Positions 24,762 to 35,900 of a stretch of DNA of 64,000 nt are shown one piece after another. The stretch is taken from contig PZJY01000010.1 in NCBI GenBank assembly GCA_031472005.1, positions 62,001 to 126,000 on the forward strand, in the 5' to 3' direction. This stretch comes from Tetracladium setigerum. Lineage: Eukaryota > Ascomycota > Leotiomycetes > Helotiales. Both the position numbers and the translations under genes were made by a program. How positions within the stretch are numbered: position 1 is the first letter of the stretch; every line of letters begins with the position of its first letter. The notes under the pieces were generated by a model, which saw only the letters and a list, made by a program, of their open reading frames with translations, did not search any database and was not told the origin of the DNA.

Positions 24762-26073
24762 TTACGCATCAGCTTGAACCTTCTTCACAACCTTGACAAC
24801 ATGCTCAAACAGCTTGTCCTTGGTGGTAAGGCCACAGACTTGCTCTACAATCTCTTCTGGCGTCTTCTCGTTCATAATCTTAGCAAGCTCTGTGCTCTCA
24901 GCATCATCCTCGACGTTCTGGAAACGGAATGCCATCTCAGCAGCATCAAGAAGAGCCCAGACTTCCTCGCCCTTCTCAGCAAGTTCTGCAGCTGGGCCGA
25001 TGAAGCGCTCGTTGCGGCTGAGTTTCCTCAATGGCGCACGACCAACACGCTCTACGGCATCTTCAAGATGAGGGTTGCCAATGCGAGAGATGATCTTCTC
25101 AACGTATTGCTTTTGCTCGTCGGCTGGAATGCCATGTTTGCTCACGATCAAGTTGCTTGTCTCGTTCAATGCTCTGCGGACCTCTTCCATGATCTTGGGA
25201 TCTTGTAAGGCGTCGTAAACGGTGGTCTTTTGCTGGTTGTAGCCGTGGTAAGCGGCAGCTGCGTGGCCGGTGTTGACGGTGAAGAGTTTGCGCTCAATGT
25301 ATGGGGTAAGGTTGTCAACCCACTTAATGCCCTCGATTTGAGGTGGAGAGTGGTCCGCGAAAGGAGTCTTCTCGACAACCCACTCGTAGAACTTCTCTAG
25401 TGTGACATCAAGTCCTGCATCAGGAGCTTGTGCGGGCACGATGCGGTCGATTGCCGAGTTGGCATATCTCGCACGTTCATGGTGGTCTTCCAGACGGTGT
25501 TCTGCAGTGTTTTTGGGATCCTTAATGAACTTGGCCAATGTGTCAGTGGCACCAATTGCGTTTTCGCAGGCAATCACAGCGAGAGGTGATCCATTGGAAC
25601 GACCATCGATACCCTTTGCGATGACTGGTGCGATGAATTTGAGGATGTTGGGGCCAACTGAGCAAGTGACTACATCAGCGGTGGTAATCTCGGCAATGAC
25701 GTCGGCCTCGTGTGTTTTCGAGTTGATGGCGCGGTAGTTTGTGATGACTGATTCGCTGGTGCCTTCGCTGCCGACTTGGATGACTTTGTAGGATTTGGAT
25801 GCTTGTAATGCGTCGATAACACTGTCCATCACATCGCAGAAGACGACTTCATATCCGGACTTGTGGAGGCTGCACAGCTGTTAGATGGGTGGTCGTCAAG
25901 GAGTATCGCTTGGCGGCGCATGGTATGAAGGACTTGAGGGATAGTAGATGGAATAGGATGGGATGGGATAAATGAATGGATGATTAGGCAAAGAAGGGTA
26001 TTGCTCACAATTCAGCGACAAAGCCCCTGCCGATGTTTCCAGCACCGAAATGAACTGCTTTTGGTCCCGTCAT
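24762..26073 (-). CDS. Mannitol-1-phosphate 5-dehydrogenase
   Basis: Interconverts fructose-6-phosphate and mannitol-1-phosphate with NAD(H) in fungal mannitol metabolism. The N-terminal Rossmann motif HFGAGNIGRGFVAE is coded by exon 1 (26009-26073), then intron 25870-26008 and exon 2 from FLHKSGYEVVFCDV. The C-terminal domain shows YIERKLFTVNTGHAAAAYHGY, whose Lys and His fit the polyol-specific long-chain dehydrogenase active region, and PLRKLSRNERFIGPA. Length about 388 residues is normal for the family and the frame is intact. The C-terminal end is QADA. The start ATG 26071-26073 is unambiguous. Confidence 0.95.
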
Positions 26074-27242
26074 TGTGGTTGCGTGTGGGGTAGTGGTGGA
26101 TTGGATGTGGTGGTGGTTGTGGAAGACGGTGGATGGTGGGGCAAACTCTGGTCAACGACGAACGAAGTTTATTCTTTGAATGAACAATATAGAATGATCT
26201 AGGATGTTTTCAAGAATTGATTAGGTTTTGAGCCGACGAAATAAGTTGCTTTGGGAGGAATCTGAAGAGAACTAATTGATAATGGTCAACAAAGCCGGGG
26301 AGACGGTGGCTACTTATGCTCTCGCTGGAGGCATCCCTCTCAGCCGATGTGTGGATCCGCCGGCGGGTAGTGGTTACGCACTTTATTATTATTGCGCAGA
26401 TTGAACTAGGAGCTAGGGAAGTCGAAGGCCGAAAAACACCTTTTGCTTGACTTTTCTCCAATAACCCTAGAAGGAATTGAGGTTTTGCCTCGCCCCATTG
26501 ACATTTCACGTTCTGAAGTCCGAACACTTCCTTACTCCATCCATCCATCCATCCACCCTTGCAAGCTGGTCAACGGAAAGAATATGTTTGTGATTGGCCT
26601 CCAACCCTAAGCTGGATGCCACATTTACGCAGCCACGAGCTCATCAGATATGCAATCCCAGGCTGGGCTGGGTGGTACAGACAGCGGGAGGATACATCTA
26701 CATGCTCATGTTTTTGGCCGTTGGGAAATGTATAGAAGAGGGGTAGCAAAGCCATACATCTATTCTACGGTATCACAAGAGCATTCATTCCATCATGTCC
26801 GAAGAAGCAGAAGTGTGATGAATCGATTATCTCGTTATTGTATTTGCTAACACACATGAAATTGAATCGAATTGCCGGCTTGTGAGAATTTGACGATGTT
26901 TGACGATGTGTTGAGTTATTATTCAATGTTGAATTGCCGGCCTCCTACGAGATGCGAGAATGCGAGAAGAATGATTTAATTTGCCCTCCATCTCCCCCAT
27001 TCTCCTAATCTCAACGGCCTCTTTTCGATTTCTGTTGGAATGAGGCCGGAAACGCCAGTTCCTGTAGCGCAGATCATTGCCCGTTGTTTGTATCCAGGAA
27101 CTGGCAAACTGCCCCTCCATGGCTTGCCATATCGTCATACACCCCATCCCTGACATCTGCCCCTACCCACCACGGCCCGCCAAATGGATGTTTGAAACTC
27201 AAAATGTTCGTCAGTTTGCATGAGGGAAGGGGGAATCACGAT

Positions 27243-27281
27243 CGTGAAATCATGATGCGTGAAATCATGATGCGTGAAATT
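27243..27281 (+). repeat. 15-bp tandem repeat, 2.6 copies
   Basis: The unit CGTGAAATCATGATG occurs twice in tandem (27243-27257, 27258-27272), followed by a partial third copy. Confidence 0.9.
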
Positions 27282-29044
27282 CCTGATTGAATAATAAAAA
27301 TGCCGCGGGGATCAAATGTCGGAATGGTAGTGATACCTAGCCTAGGTACGGTAGTTTGGAGCGAGGTATTATTATTTGACCGAGAACCAGTCGTCGGCTA
27401 ATAGGTACCGTAATGTACTGTAAGTACTGTATGTCCCTTATGAAGCCGTGCAGTCCAGTACGAGGCTACATCGACAGTTACGAGAGGACTACTCCATACT
27501 CCATAGTCACATAGTCCCATCCCCAATACCCAAATACCCACATAACCCATAACCCATGCATTCCTGGTCCGTTCTATGATTCGTCAACGCCATTAACTTG
27601 CTGCAACTTTCGTTTTCGTTCCAATTTCGACGAGACGGGATCGTGAGCAAAAACGACATTATTCAAACTCGCTACACAGCCTCCTTGATGCCAACAAGAA
27701 TGGGTCCTCTCTCTCGAATCACAGCGCCCCGTCGTCTCGTCTTTCTCGGCATCGTGAAACGAACTTGAGGTATTTCTTTCGGATTCCCTTATCTTTCGCG
27801 CCATACACATGCCATGCCATGCTCTTGAGTCGTCGTCACGAATCTCACTTTCCAATTAGTCCAATCACCAACGGCCTCCCTCAAACTCACTGACTTGCAT
27901 TATTACTCACTCAGCCTATGAATAATCACCGTTGCCGGCTATCTATCTGCTCGGAGGATCTCTCACGATAGCTTCATTAATCCTCATTCATCATGCGACT
28001 GGACTACGCTGGACTTGGACAGTACAGCACAGTACCACCATCCGATATCCCAAAGAAGCCAGATCGATCGAGCGGATGAAAGCAACATGTCACAACACCC
28101 ACCACCGCCAGCCAGCAACCTCCTAATACCCATAAGGCTGCATTTTGTCTCTCCCCCCTCCCTCCCTCCTTTTCCACCACATCAGCCTCATCGGACCCTT
28201 ATTCTTGTCTCTCCTGCCAAAACAGAAAATTCAGGGTCTCTGCCTGCGCCTGCGCGACAGATCACGCCGTCTCATCCGTACCCGTATGTAATCCAAAACC
28301 CAACCTCCAAGGATTTTAGGAAGGGATATGCAAGTCATTGAATTCCCATTCTCTTCCCCTTTGCCCCTGTAAATAAAGGGTCATACGGCCCGTAGTTTGG
28401 CTAAATGCACAAAGGGGGCTCTGGCGAGTTTGCCATCCTGCAGCAGGTTGAAAGCGTTCGAAACAAATTTCATTGTCTCTTTTTTCGTCCGGACTTTCAT
28501 CTTCACGATAGTTTTTCTTCAATAACAACAAGGGAGCGAATTGAGCCTGTGGTACGGACCGAGGATGCGAAAGAAAGGAAGAAGAAAACCTGGCGTGTTC
28601 AGGCGTTGCATTGTTGTTGTTTGATTTCTCATTGAGTAGGTTTCTGTGGTGGGAATTTCCTTTCCGTGGTGTTGCGTTTAGAGTGGATCACGGATCATCG
28701 TGAGTCGTCGCTCGCGAAGGAGGAAGATCCGAGATCCTCCGCATTTGGCTCGTGGGCAAAGAAAGAGACCGAAGCCATCGTGAAAGCTGCTGCTGATGCT
28801 GCTGCTGCGGCGGGCGTTATCTTTCGCAATCATTGTCCTCTTTTCATTATTATTTCATGCGCGCGTGATCAACTGCTCTTAGATAACGAACCTCTCATCG
28901 TCTGAGATGTCTGGACCTCATGACTAGATTTCAAGCAGCTCGTCTGTCGAAGTTCGGAAGCTACAAATGAAATTTGAATTATTTGAGAATTGCATTTCGG
29001 GCTAGATCACGTGTCGGCAACACAACAGAAACCTGGAGGAGCGA

Positions 29045-29096
29045 CTCCACATAAACTCCAGGTCTCCAACAAATGTGGTCGGAGTTTTATGTGGAG
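29045..29096. repeat. Inverted repeat with 15-16 bp arms
   Basis: The left arm CTCCACATAAACTCC (29045-29059) is the reverse complement of GGAGTTTTATGTGGAG (29081-29096), except for one extra T in the T-run of the right arm. The loop is 21 nt. It could form a stable stem in DNA or RNA. Confidence 0.85.
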
Positions 29097-29890
29097 GTTT
29101 CCACAAATATCATGGAGAGTGCAGATTCTATCTGGGGAAACAATGGAGATTTTCTGTGGGTGAACATGATTTCCCTCGGGATAATAGAATTTTATAGGAC
29201 CTCGGAAGGCTTGACTTGAGGGCTTGAGGGAGGCTCGTGGTCTCTAGTTGTTTGGTCAGATACTTCAGTAGGTCACAAGCAACTGTCAGAATTCAAGGAT
29301 GCATTGAAAAAAGATATCACACCTCGGCAGGCGTAGTCTCAATACTGGCTTGGATCATCGAAAGATGTAGATTCATTCAAGTACATGAAGGAACATTTCT
29401 GACGCTAACTAACATTTCCTTCACGTAGACCATATCCATCTGTCCGAGCTTTGCGAATTTAACATGTGCTAGTATTTATTAGCTTGATTTCTATTCAGCT
29501 AGCTTATCAAGTTAAAAAGCCCGCGGTCATATAATGTCAAATATTCCGTGATTTGACTTTGAGAGCAAGACGTCAAACTGCTAGCGGATAATAAAGTAAA
29601 CACACGGTACAAACGTCCAGTCGAAGTCAATATTCTAAGTACAACTATCATGAAACTCAACTGTTCATCGTCCTCTATCAGTCCATATAACAATATCCTC
29701 TCAAATAAAATACAACGCACTCACCTGTCCATTCCTTGAATTAGTAAAATTGATAATACAGAAACAACAATCCAGAAAAGAAGAATCCAACCGAAAACCA
29801 CTTGATATCACAGTCGATCTTCAGCCATCACCGCTAACAAAGTCAAATCCAATCCAGAATAGTTTTAACCTGTGATCTAACCATAGAAAC

Positions 29891-30766
29891 ATGGCGAAAA
29901 CATTCTCCGAGGTCCCTTCGGACCATTCCTTAGCCTGCAATGCCACAGTTCTTCTGCCCCCCCCAGGTCACAACGACTATTTCGTCCACATCAAATTCGA
30001 ACCACCTTGCTACAATAGAAATATTCCACACAAGCTTCATCACCATAACCACTACTACTCAGCAATCCTTTCAGCCAGCCATCACGTGCGACAACAGAAT
30101 CTGTACCACGGAAAATCCACCATCTCCACTCGAAGCAACCATAACAGCCACGCTACAATTCTTTGATCTTCCTATTGCCAGCGGCAGTGGCAGTGGCAGA
30201 GCTATACCCCAATCAACACAAGACCTTCCTATATTCCCAGGACCAAAAGAATCACGCCACCGAAATGTATATCTCGATTATTTCGCTCGACATCCCTGAA
30301 GGCAGAATCAAAGCCGCTTTTCTTAGAATCGGATGTTAAAACGTCAAAGAATTCAATACATTCACCGGAATGTAGACTCAACGGCATCATGGCTATTCTG
30401 GATAAACCCAGTGCATCACAAATAAGAGACCTAAGTCAGGGTTGGGATGCGTTGCAAGGGAGAGTGGGTCGATGGGATGACCGCTCTGATGCCACAGACA
30501 GTTCGGCGAATAAATCAATCGGCGCAGATAATCATCCCACTTCATCGAAGTTGAGTACTGAATGTAGCAGGATTTAAGGGGCTTCAGAAGAGGAGAAGTT
30601 GGATGAGGCCGACTTCTTGAGGGAATTGGAGAATACCGAAGGCGACGCGCTTCTGCTGAGTGACGGGGACGTGGAAGAGCGCGTGAGTATACTGGGGACA
30701 CGACAGCGCCCAGGGCTTAGACGGATGAGCAAAGTGGAGGATTTGAGTGTGATGCACCGAGTTTGA
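29891..30766 (+). other. Unresolved ORF-bearing stretch
   Basis: Several ORFs overlap (29891-30166, 29940-30299, 30389-30577). The third starts MAILDKPSASQIRDL, meets an in-frame TAA at 30575-30577 and then continues open and acidic (EEEKLDEADFLRELEN...) to a TGA at 30764-30766. That could be a broken small gene or an unspliced one. I do not recognise any of them, and coding status is uncertain. Confidence 0.25.
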
Positions 30767-31495
30767 CAGTGAAGTGAGCCATTTAATGCGAGAAGGAGCC
30801 GTGTTTAAAGGAAAGAGTGAGCTGAGCAAGTTGTGCAATTTTGACCTTGAGTTCGACTCTGATGTGGCCAGTAGACGTAGGAAACTTCAAAGCACATTTC
30901 CAACTAATATACAACTATGCATCGTTGTTTTTGAGGCTTTTCCAATTATGGCAGCGGTGTGATGTGGGAGTCGTGCTCCTCTCCAACCACCCCCATTGAC
31001 TTCTGTGCTGGGAGACCAATGGTAATGGAAAAAAAGACTAGCAACCAAAGCGATACATATAACAGATTGAAAGAAGATTCGTTTAACTGTAGGTTTAATA
31101 ATACTTATTGTCACACCACTTGTGGAACCTAACGAATTGAACCATGGAAGACCGAAAAGGCGCAGGATACGCATCGCTCCTGAAAGCACCCAAAGACAAG
31201 AAATAGTTCATAAACACCCATTGATGGATAAACAGACATCTACGGGCCTTTGACGACTTTATTCTGAAGATAGCTCAATGAATTCAGCAAGCTTCTGATG
31301 TCTTGTCAAATCATGTTGAATATTTCTCCAAGATAGTGATGTTGAGCCCGAGAATTCGGTTCCAACCCCACCAACCGCCAAGCATTTCCAACATCACCTC
31401 CAGATAACATCTCAACCACACACGTCCCCTCCAGGACACTCCCAGACACCTGCAACCATCTCAATCGCCCGCTCTCATCTACGAGCGAGTACATA
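30767..31495. promoter_or_regulatory. Rhodanese gene upstream region
   Basis: Non-coding; pyrimidine-rich just before the ATG at 31496. Nothing else recognised. Confidence 0.4.
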
Positions 31496-32092
31496 ATGTC
31501 TACCTATAACGTCTCAAATATCCCTCGCATCACCTCCACCACCCTCTCCCAGTCAATCCTTGAGTCAGCCTCTCCAAACCTCGATGCGCAAACACCACCA
31601 GAAAAGCTCGCTGTTATCGATGTTCGAGACGATGGTATAGTTCTCTCCCCATCTTCCCATATCTCCCTTGCTCTATGCCATCGTATCTACAATCGCTGAC
31701 TTGCGCAACGAGGAACAGATCACATAGGCGGCCACATCAAGTACTCAACCCACGTTCCCTCGTCCACACTCGACCACAAAATCCCCGAATTAGTTCGCAA
31801 GCTAAAGGACAAAGATGTTGTGGTCTTCCATTGTGCTTTGTCACAGGTCAGGGGGCCCAAGGCGGCCTTGCAGTATTTGAGGGAGAGGGATAGGTTGCTT
31901 AATCTAGGTGGTGGAAAGACCACCACGGTAGAGGGAAATGGGGAGGGGGAGGGCAAGGTGGAGGAGAAGAAAGAGCAGAAGGTTTATGTACTTGAGCAGG
32001 GGTTTGTGGGGTGGCAGGAGAGGTTTGGGGAAGACTCGAGGTTGACTGAGGGATATCGGAAGGAGATTTGGAAGGAGGGGTATTGGATGTGA
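31496..32092 (+). CDS. Rhodanese-fold Cdc25-like phosphatase / arsenate reductase (Ibp1/Arr2/Ych1 type)
   Basis: Small single-domain rhodanese enzyme. The active-site loop is HCALSQVRGP, a Cys-x5-Arg phosphatase/arsenate-reductase loop, preceded by KDVVVFH. The N-terminal half has AVIDVRDD, intron 31635-31718, then HIGGHIKYSTHVPS, which is the rhodanese DVRD...HIxGA/H signature. Toward the C-terminus, YVLEQGFVGWQERFGE matches the family's G-F-x-x-W end. About 170 residues, normal for Ibp1/Ych1-type proteins; a Glu/Lys/Gly-rich insert stands between strands. In vivo substrate (phosphoprotein or arsenate) cannot be decided from sequence. Frame intact. Confidence 0.88.
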
Positions 32093-32971
32093 GAGGTTAT
32101 GTGTGGGGATGATGGATATGGATATGGATACGGGTATGGATATGGATATGGTGTGCTGGACGATATACCGTAGTTGTGGATTGGGGCCAACAAAAACTAT
32201 ACATGCATTTGGCGAAGTGCTCGAGAATGCATGTATGGATGAGAATTCAAAGTCTGGGGAAGTGGGAGGGGCAAGGCAAATTGTGTTTCTTAAGCCGTCA
32301 ACCTTTGAAAGCCTCATTCACACTGGCCTATAACCTATACAACTTATGAAAGCTGGATCAATAGCCGACTTCAAAACAGGTACGTTTTGTTTAGCGGCGA
32401 TGGTACTTCAAACATTATGAATGTTCAGGTCTGATAAACCAGGCTCCTCAAGCTCCCGTCTTCTACGCACCGCACACTTACAAAGAAATACCCTTCTAGT
32501 CCTTTGACATAGATTACTTGATTGATTTCAGAATAAGGCTACATCTTTTGTTGGTTTACTTCGCACACCGCGTTGTCCCTTATTCATTAGCTGCAGCAAC
32601 GCGTCTAATAGACTTTGTGTTTACACAAGCCTCATGCTGAGGAAGCAAAAGGCAAATCTGAAAGTCTTTCCAGCTTTCTTTCAAGCAATTTCTATAACGA
32701 ATGTTTGCGAGAAAAGATGCTTTGTATGAGACGAGTTGCAACCTTCTGATTACACCTTTTAGGGCGTTGATCCAACGTGGGTGCCTCTTTCAGCTTTCAC
32801 TCCTTTACATTTTGTCTGATTTCCAGAGCCCTGCCTGCTTTCATATTTACTTCAACGTCTCCCCAGCCTGAGAAAGATTTCTTCCTAAAATAATTCCACT
32901 TCATCCCGCAACAAGCATCCGGACCAACACCAAGACTGACCAAACTCAACACCATCCAACACTCAACACAG
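32093..32971. other. Intergenic region
   Basis: A (GGATAT)n hexamer repeat lies just after the rhodanese stop; the rest is AT-rich, then CA-rich before the next ATG. No gene recognised. Confidence 0.5.
32108..32150 (+). repeat. GGATAT hexanucleotide repeat
   Basis: Imperfect run of GGATAT/GGTATG units starting 16 bp after the rhodanese-gene stop. Confidence 0.85.
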
Positions 32972-35900
32972 ATGGAGCGACACACCATCCACATCGTCCC
33001 ACTCCCGAGCGCTGATACTGTCCGCATCCTCATCCCCTTTCCTCGCACCTCAACCATCCGAGCCCTGGCAGCTGAAGTGCGCAGACGTGCCTCAAGAATC
33101 AATGTGACCTTCCCTGACAATGCTGCCCTCCATCTCCATCTCGAGGGTGTAAACGGTCCGCAACTTGACGAGGACGACAATCTAGAGGATGTTATTCTTG
33201 ATTCAAAGATCGAGGCTATCATTGTCATCTCAGCTAACACAACGACAACATCAACCACACTCAGTCGCACGAATCCCTTGTCATCCCCAACCACAAGCAG
33301 CGACGTCTTCAAGATTCGCGTCATCACTCCCATTCTAGCCCGAGCCCACGAAAATCGAAATAATATCTCGACCATGAAAGCTTCGGTCACGGGAAACACG
33401 ACTCTCGGGCACTTGAAATCGCTGATCCTCGATCACCTTGACCTTAAATCGCAAGACCTCGATCATGCAAAGAGTTCGAGCCGAATACGGAGAATTGATC
33501 GATCTGAAGGAGGTGACTCTCGTTGGTGGAAATCTTACGTCTGAATCTCAGTGAGTGACTTGCTCCCATACTGTAAAATGCACGTTCAAGGACAAATAGC
33601 TGCTGCCACGACTGTGACAGGTCATTGGTTGCTATTCTGGCATTTGTCCATCATCTCCAGTTGCAGGCTTCTTATAATACTTCCCACTCTTTCTCATATG
33701 GAATTTCCAGGCGTTGATGATTCGTAATCTGCGTGTGAAACTCAAGCAGCTCGCTAATGTGTCTTGCAGGTTTGAGAGACTGCCTGTCGTGACTATTTGC
33801 TCTAAAGCCCGACATGCTGATCTCGAATTTGACGATTGCACAATTTGCAACGAGAGCGATTACAGCGAGACAAGTTTGCCCCTTAGGGAGAAAACTATTG
33901 ACATTCATACAGTCGAGGCGCCAATCACTATCACAAACATCAACGTCGACAAGTCCATCGAGCAATTGCATCTGCATGATCTAGCGATTCAAGGAATCAT
34001 CGACCTGTTTGTTGTGGAACGTACCAATAGCACCAGATCATCGCAAGATCGAGCGCCTGGAAAGAATGCCATTTTTCTGGATAGCGAGGCCTGGACACAC
34101 CCGGTTCCACAATCTACACGGGGTACTGCCATGATGTTGTCTACCCTTCGCATGTCCACTCACATCGCAGGTGCCCGGGAAATGAAGATGCCGTCGCAAG
34201 ACGCAATTTTGCACTTGATTCTTGCCTTGACTCGATTTCCCCCAGCCGTGCGGGCCTTCTACATTCTCATGAGCGGAAAATCCCCATCAGAGGCAGAGAA
34301 GGCTATTCTATGTCGAGCCATTTTGTGAGTCAAACCCAAGCAGTAATTTTGTTATACTGGATTGAGATTTTGATGGTTCTGTATCGCACCTTGCCAGCTG
34401 TCTAACACAAAGGAGTTCAAGCCCTGTTAAGGAGTTGTAGAGGGAAAAGATCGCTGAGCAATACTTCTAGTGAGATTCTCAAAGACATCTTGCCGTCACA
34501 GCTGATCCATTCCGATCATCGAAGATATCTTGAGGGGTCTCGCCTCCTATTTGGCTTGATTCTCGAAAAGGCCAACCAAATCAAGCTGCAGGATACGCAG
34601 GAGATGCCGTACCTATCCTCTGTCAAGGTGTTGGATCTTCGAAACACATTTACAATGGAGCCCATTGTGGACGTTGTTAGAACTTCAGTGTAATTATGTT
34701 CTGCGTGGAAACTTGGACTTCGAAAACGGGTGTGCAGACTTGGATTTGCGGAACAGGGTCTAGTCGAAAAGGGCTTTTTCGAACGTTTCCAAACTTTCCT
34801 TCATTGTGACGATAGCCTAGTACACTCGATGCTCCCTGAAAATATTGCCGAACGCACGAAACGAGTTTTGTTACTTTGCGGTGGTCTCGTTCGTGAGATC
34901 ACTGTGCCTGACACCGGTCACTTAGCCGAAAATTCTGGCCGCTATCCATCTGAGGGTGCGATTGTGAATGCAAGAGAGATGACGGACCTCAGCTATTTAT
35001 CTAAACTGTCATCACGGAATCGGCTCGCAGTAATTCCACCTATGTATCTTCCATCGACCGATGCTCCAGTTCTTACACTGGACCGCAATGGCTTTCTATC
35101 CGTTTACGTTGGCCGAGCCGATTGTGCCCAACCAGGAAAGGATATCAGTATTTTTCGTCCTACCTCTGGGGGCGAAGTGACCGTTGATGTTGGTATAATT
35201 GCCCAACTTTTAGTGCCCATCACGGAGGAAAGAAGTTCAGATGGAACAATAGTATTTGAAGTATTTGGTGATGGGACACGCAAAGTCGAAGAACCTGATG
35301 AGGTTGTCGTGGTAGTAGTCGATTGCAGTAAAAGCATGTCAAAGAAATCTGATTTCATCGACATCCATGGGAATGATAAAGACAGCCATGCTATACAAGA
35401 AGACAACCCGGGAGGCAATCACTATCCAACTGATGGGATTGTTGTGGTAAGCCCTGCGCTAGATGATGTGAGGAGTGAGTACCCCAATCACCCAAATATC
35501 TCTGATTTTCGTACTGTCTATGTGCTTACTAAGACATTTTATCTTTAGTCTCTCTCACATCTCACGAATCATTTGAAGACATGATTGGAGCAATCCAAGT
35601 CGTCAGACAATCGCGGAAATATGTCGCCAAACATCTTCTTCGGATGTGGAGTGAACTCACCTCGACAGAACTCACAGAGTCTCTCAAACGACTGGAGAAC
35701 CTGAAACAGAGAATTTCGCAGTGGCAGTATCAACGTGAACTTCAGAGCTGCGAGTCAAAACATATCGAGCTAAAGACTTTGCTAGTTGGCATCAACGAGC
35801 ACAAGGAGTCGTTGTGTGACTTCCTCCTATACCGGGCTGCGAATTCGGAATTGTTGGATGATCAGTGGAAATGGGACTATGGAAACATCATACCAAAGAT

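Larger units (their letters stand above)
26074..29890. other. Gene-poor 3.8-kb region
   Basis: No ORF here resembles a known protein or shows convincing splice structure. The 5' end is the mannitol dehydrogenase promoter. Present are a duplicated TTTGACGATG (26888-26908), two GAATTGCCGGC words (26870s and 26930s), a 15-bp tandem repeat (27243-27281), GCT-rich triplets (28785-28812) and an inverted repeat (29045-29096). A non-coding transcript or a long leader is possible but not shown. Confidence 0.5.

Noticed and set aside
24678..25208. 176-codon plus-strand ORF
   Set aside because: Antisense of mannitol-1-phosphate dehydrogenase.
28666..28905. Ala-rich ORF with GCT repeat
   Set aside because: No start context, no family likeness; low-complexity triplets keep the frame open.
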